Of a stretch of 64,000 nt of DNA, positions 33,706-47,300 are shown piece by piece (position 1 is the stretch's first letter; every line of letters starts with the position of its first letter). This DNA comes from Limnanthes douglasii subsp. nivea (lineage: Eukaryota; Streptophyta; Magnoliopsida; Brassicales; Limnanthaceae): NCBI GenBank assembly GCA_036936605.1, contig JAUPFV010000005.1:77884885-77948884 (forward strand), given 5' to 3'. The notes under the pieces were generated by a model, which ran no database searches, was not told the origin of the DNA, and saw nothing but the letters and a program-made list of their open reading frames with translations. A program made the translations under genes and the position numbers.

Positions 33706-35141
33706 CTAACATATGAAAATAAAAAATAAAATTTTGTTAGAATATAAAAATCTCGTTTAATAAAAAAATAAACAGAAAAAAATATATTGTGACTTAAACC
33801 AAATGTAAAATATTATCTTCTTTGTAAACTCAAAAATTAATAGAATTACCTGCTTTTGATTGTTCAATTATGATTTATAATGCGTATATTTTTAAATAAC
33901 TTAATATATTTGTGAATATTATTGAAAAATAATTGTTAAAATTAATATTACAAATAAATTGATTTTGAGGTTTTAAGAAATTATTATCAGTGAAATTAAA
34001 GATAAAAATAGGTAGGGTTATCCACCGAACATGGATAAGTCCGATATCATTTTAATACTTTTAAATCTCCGTCTGTTTGTGTCCGTGGGTTATCCTGCCG
34101 CAAAGGCTATTTGTTCAATCGGTTTGATCCGATCAGAACCCAACTCAAATTTGATTTTATTTTTTAATTTCCAAAATGTATTTTTAAAAAAACCAAAACA
34201 CATAACTAAATAAACAATTTAATTATTTAAAAAAACAAACATAAATCTTTAACAAAAGAAGTAATCTAAAATATGTTTTTAATAGTTTGAAATAAAAAAT
34301 TAAAACAATCACAAACATTCTTGAAAGTTCTTTTAATCTCTAATAGCATCATCAACCACCACCATTTATCAGAATGCTTTCACCTTTATCTTCATTGTCA
34401 AACTCATCAAGAAACTTTTGAAATGCCGCTTCCAAATACATGTATATATTATACTTTGTATTGTTGGATCAGGTTGGGTTAAAAAAAATTAAAACCCATA
34501 TCTGACATGACCCACATACAGACCATAATTTTAATATTTGTACCAAACCTGTTATAAATTTGGTCCGGCTAAAACCCAACTGGATTAGCCAAATCAGGTC
34601 GGTTCGGATCAACATTTCCAAATGAATATAAATTATATATATATATATGTATATTTATTGTATGATATTTTGTATGGTATATGAGAAGTTTATAGTATGA
34701 TTCTTGACCCTAAACATTATTACCGTAATCTTCCAAATTACTTCTTATTGAAAACTCATAAAAGTTACACGTAAGTACAAAAATTAGAATCGTTGATTAG
34801 AAAGAGACACTGTATTTCCTCTCGAAATTTAACTTTTCAAAATTTTAAACGTAAAACCAATTTTATTCATTAAAATCCATGGGTTTCAAACTTTCTTTAT
34901 TTTTACCTTTGATTTCCAAGTCATGTGGTTGGAAGATGATCAAATCAATGTACATATCACTTAATCCCTTCATTCGCTTTTAATTGTCGTTTTAGACATT
35001 TGCACAAATATTAAGAAGGTTAATTATGACTTCTCAACCGTGTAAAAATCATAAAAGCAGTCCATTCGATTGGTCCCACACTAATAAATGTCTCATAACT
35101 TTTGTACAAAATACAAAGCAAAGGAATATGATTGGCTTTTA

Positions 35142-35145
<4 letters not shown>
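33706..35145. other. AT-rich interval with a possible further hAT-like derivative
   Basis: The segments 34010-34150 and 34470-34625 contain GGGTTATC, GGTTTGATCCGATC and GGTCCGGCTAAAACCC, resembling the GGGTT-rich subterminal parts of the hAT copies, but no ends or duplications could be defined. The rest shows nothing. Confidence 0.3.

Positions 35146-35202
<57 letters not shown>
35146..35202. repeat. TA microsatellite
   Basis: A run of alternating A and T about 57 bp long. Any ORF through it (repeating YIYI) is an artefact. Confidence 0.95.
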
Positions 35203-35205
<3 letters not shown>

Positions 35206-36521
35206 ATGGGCTACTAAAAACCTAAAACGATATTTAATTTGGAATATTAAAATTTTCCTAGAGCGTCTATTAATTCGGAATAAAGGAAGTATTTTTTAAG
35301 AAACAATATACGGTAAACAATGGAGGAATGTTTTTGGTGCACAAAATCCATTCAATGGAGGCTCACACACCTCTAACAAAATCCACGCATGTCTATTAGA
35401 ATATTCGTATTATATTCAAATACAACTAAAACGAATAGATTAACCTAACTCAATGTATTTAGGTAACTAGATTTAGATTAGAAATTTTAAAAGTTAAGCA
35501 TCAATTTGAGCTCATAGTCATTATAGCAGCAACCAACAATCAAAATCGGAAAATAAATATTGGGAAGTACAACAATTTTACTTAATCATTGAAGCTCTTG
35601 ATCTAATTACGTAGAACTAAGGTGAAGAGAATGGACTGATTTTTTTGCTATGTGAAGAGGATAGACTGATTTTTTGTGCAAACTCTCTCGTTAGATAGGA
35701 TAGACTTATTATTTGCTATATGAAGAGGCTGATAGTTTCAGTTCTAGAGTCAACTGGGCTATGCAAAGAGGCATGTAGCTTTGGTTTTGGGCTCTCATGT
35801 AGTTAATTTAATGGATAGATAATTTATAGTATTCATACATAAGTTTGTTTACTATTGCAACTACTAGTATTTTAATTTATATTAAACTTATTATTACTAC
35901 TAGTTTTTTAATTTACATTATGGTACCTAGGCTCAATTTATCTTGTAATTAAGTCCTATAGAACCAAACTGTAGTGTTATTATTAACTACTAATTATAAC
36001 TATGTACAACTAAATTATGTACAATTAACTCTAATGATACCTAGATTCAATTTTGTAAACCAAGTATTCAAACCAAATTAATTAAAATTGTTGAACCACT
36101 AAATTATATTAACACCAAGTCTCATTTGGGGAAATCTAATTCTGGTAGATCATAAACTATGATATTAATTTAAATAATTCAAATACAAATACAAAAACAG
36201 GAGTACTAGATTTTGATAAAACATAACATACATATACGAAGAGAAGTCATATGTACATCAAATTATGATCATACATTAGACAAGTATTCAAAGTACACAA
36301 TATCCAAAATTGGTGTACAATATACGCTCAAACCCCAGTACATCATACAAAACATTAACCAAAAATGTATGATTACCACATACAAGATAAAACAACTAGT
36401 CAAGTTGGAGAAGAACCTCTAGTACCATCACCATTACAATCTCCATTGCCATCACCAACATCGCCACTTGCATTAGCTTCATTCTCATGCCGAACCAATT
36501 CACATCACCTGACATAATCTT
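35203..36521. other. AT-rich interval, nothing recognised
   Basis: A near-duplicate phrase occurs at 35620-35680 (GAAGAGRATRGACTGATTTTTT, twice, about 35 bp apart). Otherwise no coding or repeat structure was identified. The last 100 bp are probably the 3' UTR of the minus-strand gene that ends at 36522. Confidence 0.35.
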
Positions 36522-37025
36522 CTATGCAACTTCATATTTAGAATGTACAGTGAGAATTTTGATAGTTTTCTCAAGCATCACCATCCTCTCCGACATCTTC
36601 TTATTCTTCTCAATCAATTTTTTTGCTTCCTCACAACTCAAAACAGAAGAGATTAATCATTGCGATGAACTCCCCCGAACAATGTGATAAGAATGCTTAG
36701 TTAGTCCTATTCCAATTAAACTCCCCTTCCTCTTTCTCGACTTCACCATTGGAAGAGATAAGAACAGGTTTGGATCATCAACAGATTTTGGATCAGTGTT
36801 GTCACCATGTTTTGACCTAACTTCTTATTTCCACTCTTCCTAATAATTTTCGGAAAAAAATTAAAAACCTTTATTAGTTATGCATGAAACGATTAAAAAC
36901 TATAACTATATACGTACATTGACAAGGTCAAAAGAGCAGTTAAACTACGAAAACAATCACATTGTACAAACAAGGCAATAACCCACAAGCAAATATATAA
37001 AACCAACGCTCACAACACGAGAGAA

Positions 37026-37260
37026 ACAACATTGGTCGTACTGTAAGACATATATAGAAATTATCATTCGGAATAGCAAGGAAACAAAATAAATTACTAA
37101 TTCTATTATGCAACATATGTAGATAATGTCATTCAAAATGCCAAGCAAACACAAATAATTTGTAATCCTACTATGCAACATATATCGACAATGTCTTTTG
37201 GAACCCACAAGGAAACACAAACAATTACTAATTCTACTATACAACATGTATACACAATGA
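37026..37260. repeat. tandem repeat, about 65-bp unit, in an intron of the Transposase_24 gene
   Basis: Three clear units, each with ATTACTAATTCTACTATRCAACATRT followed by a short variable part and AATGTCATTC-like ends, begin near 37067, 37132 and 37197. A weaker fourth precedes them near 37026. They lie in the long intron 36839-37338. ORFs read through them are artefacts. Confidence 0.85.
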
Positions 37261-38589
37261 TCAACTAAACCAAATATACAAGATACTACGTACATATACA
37301 TATAATCTTATATGAAACAGATTTAACCAAAAAATTACCATGATTTTAGAATACGAGGGGTTCACAAATTCCAACATAGCGTTGCCCAAGCCATCCTTCT
37401 TTCCATATGTAAACCTTAGGCATTTGGTCACCGATAATATTTCTCTGGTTTTCTCAAACTGCACCAGAGGGTAAAAATTAATATATAAAAAATAGAAACT
37501 CAGCTTAAATTTAAAAATTAAAAACACTTACATGTTAACTAACTGATCCGGAATGACTCATCGACCCACCAGCATGAGTCCCCACCCCATCATGATGAGC
37601 TTTATAGCTTGATTTTTTTTCTGACAGCTTCATCTTCCTAGGACTGCACCATAAACAAGCCATGACTTCCATAATCTTGGCTTATTCGTTAAGAAGGATG
37701 GTCGGACATTGATCAACTCGGTTGATGGAAGTTGCAAGTTGGCTCTCCTCAAGGAACTTCTCTTCATTCTAGCCACGAAATTCTTGTAAAAACTATTTAG
37801 TTGTTCCAAGGACAACTTATGGACAACATCATAATTGTTGTCTTGTACAGTGTAGCATTGCTACAAATAAAACAAAAACAAATCAGTTATGCAATTTTAC
37901 AAATTAATACATCGAAAAATAATAATACGGTTAGTACCTTGAATTCCTTCCACATGTCAGCCTTAAAACCAAGAAGTGTCTTCTCAAAATTCTCCCATAA
38001 GCCTGTAAGTTGAAGCCTTATTTCAGGGGCAAAACAGCGAGGAATATCTTCTGGCTGTAGTCTGAGACGAAAAAATAATCACTTTAGGAAAAAATAAATA
38101 ATACTTAGATGGAAATAAATCTAGTTGTACATTACAAATAAACTTACATGTCCTCGTATATCATAACATGATTACAGTCCAGACTGAGCTTTTTTGTAAG
38201 TTAAAGGTTTCACACGGTATTTGCAGTGCTTCACCGCTCCCTCTTGATCAACGCTAACGTCATGTCCGCTAGCTTCCTCTTAAACGTCACCAGCATCTTT
38301 TTGTTTCATTGATCGACACCACCTTTATTTTGCTCGAATTCCATTTGATCGCCAATCTCCTCATCAGCATCTCCCCCTTATCAACAGTTTCCCCATTATC
38401 TTTCCCATCATTAGCATCCTCCTGCTCCTCTTATGAACTATGTTAAGATTCGTAGTCCTCAACTATACTTCAAAGAGGAGGTCGGTGAGATATGGTTGGT
38501 TCAGACGGGCTGGGAATAAGTGGAGAGTCACCAGTCACTATGTCCGGTGAAGTTCTAATACTGGTCCCAGATGCATAAACATCCGTAGT

Positions 38590-38720
38590 TGAACTGGCAG
38601 TCGGAGTGGGAGTTGATGTGGGAGTGAGATGTGGAGAGAGAGTGGGAGTTGGAGTTGAAGTGGGAGTGAGAGTTGGAGAGAGAGAGAGCAAGAGTTGGAG
38701 TTGGATTGGGAGTGGGAGTA
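38590..38720. repeat. GTGGGAGTTG-type minisatellite in the N-terminal exon
   Basis: GTGGGAGT, GTTGGAGT and GAGAGTT units of 6-12 bp repeat here. On the minus strand they encode the Pro/Thr/Ser-rich segment of the Transposase_24-type gene (PTPTLSP-like). Confidence 0.75.
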
Positions 38721-39244
38721 GGGATGGGAATTTGTTTGAGGTAGGTATTCCGTCTTGTTTGAATACGAAGAGTAGCTACCCTCCCTGACAGAGGTTTTCT
38801 AGTTGGGGGTTGCGAGGATTTTTCATCACGAAGTTTGAGGGAACAATTGCGAATTTGAGGCACCGGAACGAACGATAACCTCTTCACTTAACATGGCTTG
38901 TTTTCATTTTAGGTTTTCCTTCTTACCGGCCATACCTTCCAAAAAAATTTAAAAAGTTAAATAAACAAATTTGAAACATTAAACACAATAACGGTAACAA
39001 ACATAAATGACTGTCCATCATATGAACTCATTCTCATAAAAAATATTAATATTTTATACTTAAACGGTTATAGTTAAATTCCAACAGCTAATTAGACATG
39101 TAAACCGAAGTAGATCCACAAATCGTAATAAAAAAATATAACCTTGAAAATACCACACATACATCAGCCTAAACATAACTAAAAACAGAACATCAAACCA
39201 TATATATAATATACAACATGATATTCAATATCATTGAATCATTG

Positions 39245-39473
39245 ACTCACAACTTCAACAAAATACATGAGTGTTAACACAAACTTACTGAATCACAAAC
39301 ACAATATTAACACATACTCGCTATATCACAAACACAATACATACTCACTAAATTACTGACTCACAACATCAACACAATACATGAGTGTTAACATAAACTT
39401 ACTGAATCACAAACACAATATTAACACATATTGATTAAATCACAAACACAATACATACTCACTAAATCGATGA
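39245..39473. repeat. two tandem copies of a 114-bp unit
   Basis: The unit starts ACTCACAACWTCAACAMAATAC and recurs at 39359 with few changes. Each unit itself contains CACAAACACAATA twice. Confidence 0.88.
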
Positions 39474-39639
39474 ATCGCAAAATTAACACAATACAATATT
39501 CATGTCAGATTTATAACTATAAATCTAGACTCAAATAGGGTATTAACACAATAGACTCACATTTAGAACATAAATCAAGCAAAATACTTCAACTCACAGG
39601 TTAAGAGAGTCAATATATGTTGATGATAGATCGTCTACT

Positions 39640-40110
39640 TCCTTACCACCTTGCTGCAACCCACGTTCCTACAACAGACAATCATAGTGTTAACATACAA
39701 CAACATAAATATATTAACAAACAATAAACAAGTATGAACTGAAATAAAATGTAATACACTCACGATTACCGTATAAATGAAGCTTAATACTAAAAATAAT
39801 AACATAAAATTTACCTCTTTAATGTATTTCTTCTTCTTGTACACTTCCCTTAGAGCAGACTTATGTTTCTACGAAGAGACAATCAACAAGACATAAACAT
39901 GTAAACTCATGTTAATCAACACACTGTAGTAAATAACATTAAAAAATACACTGGAGAATACATTACTTATGTTAGACAGTCAATGCATGTTGTCAATACT
40001 CTTTCTAATCAACACTTTGCTGCAACCCACCTTCCTACAACAGACAAGTTAAGTGTTAACATACGATGCCAATTTATTAACAAACAATAAACCACTACAA
40101 ACTAAAAGAA
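39640..40110. repeat. dispersed duplicate block upstream of the Transposase_24 gene
   Basis: A block of about 110 bp starting TTGCTGCAACCCACSTTCC at 39650 recurs near 40017. Both copies contain AGTGTTAACATAC and TATTAACAAACAATAA. The motif TRTTAACA occurs about ten times between 39250 and 40090. Confidence 0.75.
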
Positions 40111-40700
40111 AACATACATATCAAATCGAACAGAACAAAAATTAATATACAACAAAATTAAAACTTACGCTAAGACGATACATTGGTTTAGAGAGGAGAA
40201 AATAAATAAAAATAAAGGGATTTGGCAGAAATAGAACTTAATTAATAATACAGAGAAATAATTCATACCTTTGAATGACTGTTAGGACCACCACCCAAAG
40301 ATGAGAAATGAGAGAGATGAGATTACAGTTTTCGAAAGAACAAGAAAGGAGTTCAAAAGGTTTCAAAGATGAGAGATAGCTTAATTTTGGTTTGCTGGGA
40401 AATTAAAGATGAGAGAGAGGGAGCAGAGGTAGATGGATAGATGAAAGATAGGGAAATCAAGGGGTCATGGGGTCGTTAAGTGGTTGATTTTAAGGTGGGT
40501 TAAAATAATTGGGTAAAATTGATGGGTAAAAAATAAACGGGTTAATTTTGGGTAAATATTGGGTGCGGTCTAAAATTTAGTTAGTGGGTTAAATGTTGTT
40601 ACGGTGTATAACGAAGAAACCCTAACCCGATTTTATTTATTAATTATAAAAAAACATTAATAAAACACTATTGCAAATCTGTATCCACAGAGAAAGTTCT
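40111..40700 (-). other. probable upstream region of the minus-strand Transposase_24 gene
   Basis: There is no coding frame. GA-rich stretches (GAGAGAGAGGGAGC near 40410) and GGGTTAAAAT-type repeats (40490-40560) are present, as often seen in plant transposon leaders. No TATA box was assigned with confidence. Confidence 0.35.
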
Positions 40701-40859
40701 TCAACGAAATAAAACGCTTGTTGTAATCTTGTGGTAACAAAACCCCTCTTTTCATTAAATTAATCAAATCAGATAGTGGTGCAAAAATGCTTCTAGTTGC
40801 AACATATTCGCAACCGAAAAAGCGGGGGTGTTCTAAAAAGTATTTTATCCAATAGTGAG

Positions 40860-42340
40860 ACCCTATTCAGCAAAAAAACGTTACCGATTACATCTTATGT
40901 ACGCATATATATTTGTTATATGTCTAGTTGAAACAAAAATCAGTGAAAACAAGATTGATAATATTATCAGAACCATGCTCCCCTACTTGCATTATAAAAG
41001 CAACCATTACGTTCACCATTACAGTATGATCATTATTTCTTGGAACCATAGTGATGTTACGTTAGGTCTAGAAGATTCACCCCTCAAATCTTAGATTATA
41101 GCATCATGTATATCACGTATAATATCAAATTCTCCCTTTCTGTGATCTACGAACTCACTATGCCTCAAATCACTCTCCTCTCTAGAAGAACCTTACAGTA
41201 ATCTTCATCACCCGTTCTATCGCCCCATGGATTGATCTTGAAGATTTCCACACTATACACAAGCTACCTGACAATACATATAACTCGGATATCTGATCTC
41301 ATCAATCAATTATTTGAACCAGTGTTGTTATGATTGCAAGCTGGTGGATCTTAGAGCCACCGACTTCAAATTTTTATGGTCCAATAAGCCAACACGTAAT
41401 ACTATCTCATCCCGAATCGATCGTACTATCGTTAACAACCTCTTGCACTGCCATTTTCTTATATTTTTTAGCCACTATAACTTTCCAAAAACCTCTGACC
41501 ATACCCATAGCGACCTCCGCCTCATCCTCTCTCATATTTGTTATTAAGAAACCCTTTTGTTACTTTAACATATGGCAATCTCATCCAAACTATAAGCATA
41601 CTATTTTTTAAAGTTGGAACCTCCTCATGGAAGGATCTACGATGTCAATTATCCCTAGTAAACTCAAGCATCTCTAACCTATCCTTTTGTTCTTCAACAA
41701 ACGAGAATTTAACAATATTAGTGAAAGTACCTCAACCGTCCAAACCTTTCTCTTTCAAGCTCATAACAATATGACAAGTGACCCTCAAAACCCTTTCATA
41801 ATTGAGGTCGATATTAACGCTTCTAAAATTTTCATATTCTTCAATGACGCTGAAAAATAATTTCTCAAATAGAGATCTCGCGAAACTTGTATCACGGGAA
41901 ATAAAATCATATGTATTACATACGCACACGGTATTGAATGCACCTCACGTAAATAGATTGTTAACATCTTCGTTAACCACTTTCGTAAACTTCTCGGGTA
42001 GAAATGCCCCTCAAACTACCTTAGTCTAACAGTATTGTTTATACCACTTTAAAATTTACAATTCTCACCCCTCCGACTTTGTACCAATTTTCCGCTGCAG
42101 TATTGTCTATCAAGCCATTTCAAAAATCCTAGCTCAGAAGATCAAAGTTGTCATTCCATCTTTCATAGATTCCTTGCAGTCGGCCTTCATCCCGACCATA
42201 AGTATTTCAGACAATATCACACTCACCCAGGAACTCCTCTACAGTTACAAAACTAACAGGAAAAGCCTAAGATTCACTCTCAAAATTGATCTTCTGAAAG
42301 CTTTCGACGACGTCCGATGACGCATTCCCATAGATGTTAT
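40860..42340 (+). pseudogene. L1-type LINE ORF2 fragment: endonuclease and start of RT
   Basis: Endonuclease blocks: ETKISENKIDNIIRTMLP (about 40930), IIISWNHSDV (41030), DLRATDFKFLWSNKPTRN (41345), SRIDRTIVNNL (41410), SDHTHS (41500). The linker follows, then RT blocks: AISKILAQKIKVVIPSFI (42120), LQSAFIPTISISDNITLTQE (42180), LRFTLKIDLLKAFDD (42270). Frameshifts and stops are common, and the sequence stops abruptly at about 42340. It is on the same strand as the 3' LINE piece at 43760-44390, so both may come from one insertion. Confidence 0.8.
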
Positions 42341-43387
42341 TACCTCAACGATATACGTTTTTGGTGTTTTACTTTTATAATACAAATTTAGGTTTTTCAC
42401 TAATAATTTCGTGAAACCATATTCTTACGTGTTTTTAATTTTGAAAAGCAAGTTTTACGTGACAATTTAATTTCAAAATTTTAATTTGGTTTTTACAATC
42501 AAATTTTATGTACTCCTATAATTAAATTTCATTTTTTAATCTGTAATCGTAAATTAAATTTATGAGAAAACAGATATTGTATTTTTTTGGAACAAAAGTA
42601 AATATGGATGATGAATAAGATCGATAATAGTTTCAGATATTAATGATGTTATGTATTTAAAATTCAATAGTCTAAATATTTTTTGAGGTACTTCACTGTA
42701 CGATTTTTATCTTTTTAGTACCTAAATGTTGAGGCTTCCATGAATAAAAGATGAGAAACTATCAATTAGACCAAGCCTAACATATTTTGTCAATTTAAAT
42801 CATTTATGGTGAAATATCAAGAATATATTTTATTCTTTAAAACTACGATATTTTTTTTAGCAAAACTATAACTTATTTTATTATTTTTATTAAATAACGA
42901 CTTTCAAAGTTGTTACATTGAATTAAGTTATGAAAGCTATCAAATAATTTATACAGTAAAAACCGATTGAGAATTTTGAAATTCTCATGTAGTTTTTACA
43001 TTTGCAAAACCAAAGCAAGGATCAATTGAGAACCTTCAGATACTTATTTGGGTTATATAATAAGAACGTTCATGTTTACATTTAGTCCATATAGTTGCTA
43101 AAGAAAAGAAAGATCGATTAAAAACTTTTGAAGCTCTTCTTTGGTTTGTACAATAGCGGCAAACATGAATCCGGTACAATTGAATTAATATTTTAAGCAA
43201 TGTATTTGAATTAACAAAAAAAAATATCAAATTATTGATTGTTACATCCGGCTAAAACAAAATGAATAATATTCAGATTAGTTTTAAATTTAGAACATAT
43301 AAATTATCTCAAATAAAATAAATAAATTTAAAAAATACGTAAATAAAAAAATTTATAAAACTAAAAAAATTAATGATGCCAAATGAA

Positions 43388-43447
<60 letters not shown>

Positions 43448-43759
43448 CCGTCATTAAAATAAATAAAAATATCTACACACATAACATCTTTTTTAGTTCA
43501 ATTTGTGTTTAACTCACTTTTTAATATAAAATAATTTTGATATGAAAAGTTTTTGTAAGTATAACTTTACTCAGAATGGGCTGTCTATTTTTCTGTGGCT
43601 AATTTCATTTCTTTTGAAATATAAATGTTTCCTATTTATTTATTTTAAATGTTTTATAAATCTAATAGCTTATAAATAAATTTATTTTGTTTATATTATT
43701 TTTTATTGAAATGAAAATGATAATTTTCAATATTTTTTTTTGTCGAATAAATCCAAGAG
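42341..43759. other. AT-rich interval between two LINE pieces
   Basis: No protein-like frame was found. It contains the TA microsatellite 43391-43443. A repeated phrase around AAAACCAAAGCAAGGATCAATTGAGAAC and GAGAATTTTGAAATTCTCATG at 42960-43030 is the only other structure seen. It could be a decayed insertion into the LINE. Confidence 0.35.
43391..43443. repeat. TA microsatellite
   Basis: Alternating A and T for about 53 bp. Confidence 0.95.
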
Positions 43760-44390
43760 TATGGATCATTAGGAACTACTTACTATAGATCACTTTCTCC
43801 TTGACCGTAGTTTCATCCGGAGTATTTGGATCAATGCTAGTACTAAATTGGGAGTTTTTTTTTTCTGTTTCTAACTCGCTATCTTGGGTTAATGAAGCAT
43901 TAAATTGGTCTCATTCTCGAAACCGTCATATTTGGCGCTCTTGTTTCGGCGTAATAATTTACGTCGGGAAGGAGAGGAATTCAAGAATTTTTGGTTCCTC
44001 TCTGTCCAATGCACCCATTGTTTCTTACCGAATTTTCTCGGATCTTCGTGATAGATTTCATGGCACCAAGATTAGTTGGCCACCATAAAAGCTAACTCGT
44101 ACACTTATTCTAATTATTATTATTTTAGGTTTCACTTTTTTGGCTCTTTTCTTGTTGCAGACTTGCGGTGGACTTCCCGGGAGCTTCCTTCCAGTATAAG
44201 GGTCGAGTTTGACTGCGTAGAATTTTTATCTCCAAGATTATCACTCGGATTTGTTTCTTGAGACTTTCTTCCATTTCTTTATCGTTATGTTTGTAGTCCT
44301 GTAACTCGGTTTATATGCGCCGATTGTGAATATGCTCCAGTTTTCTTATATGAACTATTTTCATTTATTTAAAAAAAATTACACCAAAAA
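43760..44390 (+). pseudogene. 3' end of an L1-type LINE (C-terminal ORF2, 3' UTR, short poly-A)
   Basis: The frame 43801-44088 contains SHSRNRHIWRSCFGVIIY, VGKERNSRIFGSS and YRIFSDLRDRFHGTKISWP, which match the C-terminal end of plant LINE ORF2 (IWxERNxRIF). A 3' UTR follows (GTAGTCCTGTAACTCGG) and ends near 44370 with TTTATTTAAAAAAAATTACACC, a degraded poly-A tail. Confidence 0.72.
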
Positions 44391-47300
44391 AAACACTACT
44401 CACTATATAAGTCGTTTATACTTCGGAGTATGAGAGTAAAAATGGCCGCTAGTTTTTTATGCTTCTAGTTGGTATAAGGTTCGGTTTTTTAATAGTCTTT
44501 AATGTTCTAGAATCTTGATTGTTCAGTTTTTTTTTCATGCACTCAATTGCTTATGAGTTGACAGATTTCTTTTTAAAAATGTTTCCAAAAATTTCACATC
44601 GTAAACTTTTGTCAATCCTAGTAAAATTAAAATGTGTGTTATGGAAAAAATTTAGAAAAACAAATATAAAATGAAATATTATAATATTTTAACGTTAGGC
44701 GACAACTCCTAAACAATGGTACACGGACCGAAATTAAACATATACAATTTTGAGATATAGAAAGCTAATAAAAAAATTAAAATAAATTCGAAAAAACTAA
44801 AGCCAATTTTAGCGACCGTCCGTACGTGGAATATATTCCAAATAATACTTGGAAGAGTATATCCAAAATAATGTTACCTAAAATTATTATTAATATTATG
44901 AGCAACAAAGACAGGTAATATCTGCTGCCTTATATCGTCATTCAGCTTAATAAATTGAACACGTAATACCGCTTTAAAACGAATTTAGGTGCAAATTGTA
45001 ACTAAGGGCGTTAATGAGAATCTTGGGAATTTAATAATAACTAAAAAACCTCCTGTCGTTTTTTATAATTCTATTTGATTCGAATATTTGGTACATAACT
45101 CACATAAATCAGCCAAACACATATAGATGGTTACTAATTTGGTCCAATAATTCTTTTGAAGAAATAATGGAGACATGCTTTAAAGATACGAAATTTACAT
45201 GTGTATTGATTCTAAAAGTGAGTACATACAGATGGTAGCTTGTTTAAAGTAGCGAAAATGAATTCTATATATTGTTGTTTAGGATATGTATAAGGAACAA
45301 TTTACCTAATTTATTATAATAATTAATAAAAAATTGAAATAAGAAAATATAGTAGAAGTGGTTTATATATTGGAATTTTATGCAGTTTGGTATTATCATA
45401 GTTTAAAATTCATATTTATAATTGCTGTAAGATTATTATTTTATGTTTTTGGATTAAAGTTTAACAATCACAATTTCATTAATTAAAGTTATAAATATAT
45501 AGTTTTCAGTCGGTCGTTTGTTATAAATATCAAAAACAAGTTTATGGTGCATGCATTAAACAACAAATTTTTAATGTTTAATGCGAATAGTAGTAAATAA
45601 TTATTTGTATTTATTTTGTATGTTTTTTAAATTGATATCCTCATTTGTAGATGTGTAAACTACCGTTCTTTTAAATAAATATAGATAACCAATTGTGATT
45701 AAGATGAATAATATCTGGCTAAGCTCTATAGATTACTATTATGATTTGGTTGGAGTGTCTCTAAGAATCGGACGGTGTGATCTGTTTGGAATGAAATGGA
45801 TCGATGTATTAGACGATGTGATCGGATTTGATTGAACTAAACTTATGTATTAAGTAGTATAACTTGATTAAAGTGGCGTAATAGAACATATAGTATGGTC
45901 TCGATTAGAGTGATCATATAGATCTATTGTAAAACTCTATAGTTCGGTTCGTACACAACTTTAATAAAGTGGGAAAATAAAAGTAAACTGAGATGAAACT
46001 AAATAATATTTTATTCGAGATGAATATTGTTAGGATGCGTACAAAATCGCACATATGTTAAAACATGGGAAAGATCATGGTATATAAGTATAGATTTTTC
46101 TCCACTAGTATGTAGCTTTTTACGAGTGGATCGAAAGCGAAGTCGTGTGGATCATCGAGCCTAAAACGAACAATATATACTAATGCATAGATTAAGTTGG
46201 TTCTTATTTATATACGAAAACAAAATATGAAGTCTTCATATTCCTACCATAGTTTATTTTAATTCTCTTACCATACACTAGACTTATATCTATAGGCTCT
46301 TACAAAATCAAATCCATTGTGTTCTCGTGTCACCTAGGGACCCTAACTTTATTAGACTCATAGAGCTCAATAATTAAAACATTACACCAAGTGATTATCT
46401 CTCATAATTCATTTTAACTCGACTAGTATATACATAACTAAATGTCCATGATATTATTTTATTATTGCATGGTGTTCTAAATGAATTAATTAAAGTTTGA
46501 TGATTTTTATTAATGGACCAATATTTACAATAGCTAGGATACTCAAATTATGCAATAGATACGACATTTCAATTAAGAAATTGTTTAAATAACCTACTTG
46601 GATTATCGTTTCTGTTAAATTTATCTGCCTAAATAATTTTGAACAACATTATCGTATAAAAAGGTAATCCAAAGTCAGTTATCATTTTAAACAATAATCG
46701 ATAAAAAAACTACAAAATTTTGTGCCACTTAAGCGTAATTGTTCTCATAGTAATCGTGTTTCTAACTATTACAAAAGAACTTAGACTTCTCATGGTATTA
46801 TAGCATGAAAACTGCGTGACTATGTAATAAATATGCGCAGATTTCCAATTAGCCTAGAGAAAATTAAATAGTGTATTACTTAACTAAATTATGAAAAAAA
46901 CTGAAACTAAAACAATAATCCAAAACTAAATTTATAAATTAACTATAAATAAGCTCCCACTAAATCCGAATATCCCCTAGACTAAGTACGTCTGCACGAA
47001 CATTGTGTTCACGAAAAACTTTGTACATTGAAATTTTAGCATGGATGGATAAAAAGAGACATAAACAAAATTGTTTATTTTCTTGCAATTTAAAAATGAA
47101 TCATAGAGTTTATTTTTTCTATTTAAATTTCCTTAAGGGTAACAAACTATATTTTAATACTCGATTTTTTAAGGCGTGTTACAAATTGGATTCTTATAAA
47201 CATGCAGACATAAAAAATAAATTTAATCAAAAATTTATTAAACCCCGAAAGTCATAGAGCATAAATGATATTCTTAATTGCTTAACTTTCTTTATTTTAT

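Larger units (their letters stand above)
36522..38933 (-). pseudogene. spliced Transposase_24-type (Ptta/En/Spm) transposon gene
   Basis: Read leftwards: a Pro/Thr/Ser-rich N-terminal exon (38880-38470), a block near 38300-38150, exon 38061-37938 (PEDIPRCFAPEIRLQLTGLW, then FKADMWKEFK), exon 37860-37532 (basic part, then RKMKLSEKKSSYKAHHDG), exon 37458-37339 (FEKTREILSV, LRFTYGKKDGLGNAMLEFV), and a last exon about 36838-36522 (SRKRKGSLIGIGL, then a coiled coil CEEAKKLIEKNKKMSERM). The order basic KLSEKK block, HDG, THTRKDG-like block, coiled coil is that of Transposase_24 proteins of CACTA-related elements. The three middle exons have good GT-AG borders. A frameshift in exon 37860-37532 and a stop at the start of the last exon suggest decay. 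Its role in transposition is not known. Confidence 0.68.

Noticed and set aside
34010..34640. A third hAT copy
   Set aside because: GGGTT-rich words resemble the hAT subterminal parts, but no ends or 8-bp duplication could be placed.
35026..35217. Frame ending in repeated IYIYIY
   Set aside because: Artefact of the TA microsatellite; the same holds for 53471-53800 on the minus strand.
36957..37301. 114-codon minus-strand frame with repeated YMLHSRITNYLC-like units
   Set aside because: It is a reading through the 65-bp tandem repeat within an intron.
47003..47257. 84-codon frame as a possible small gene
   Set aside because: Lys/Phe/Asn-rich composition follows from AT-rich DNA; no motif, splice or promoter context.
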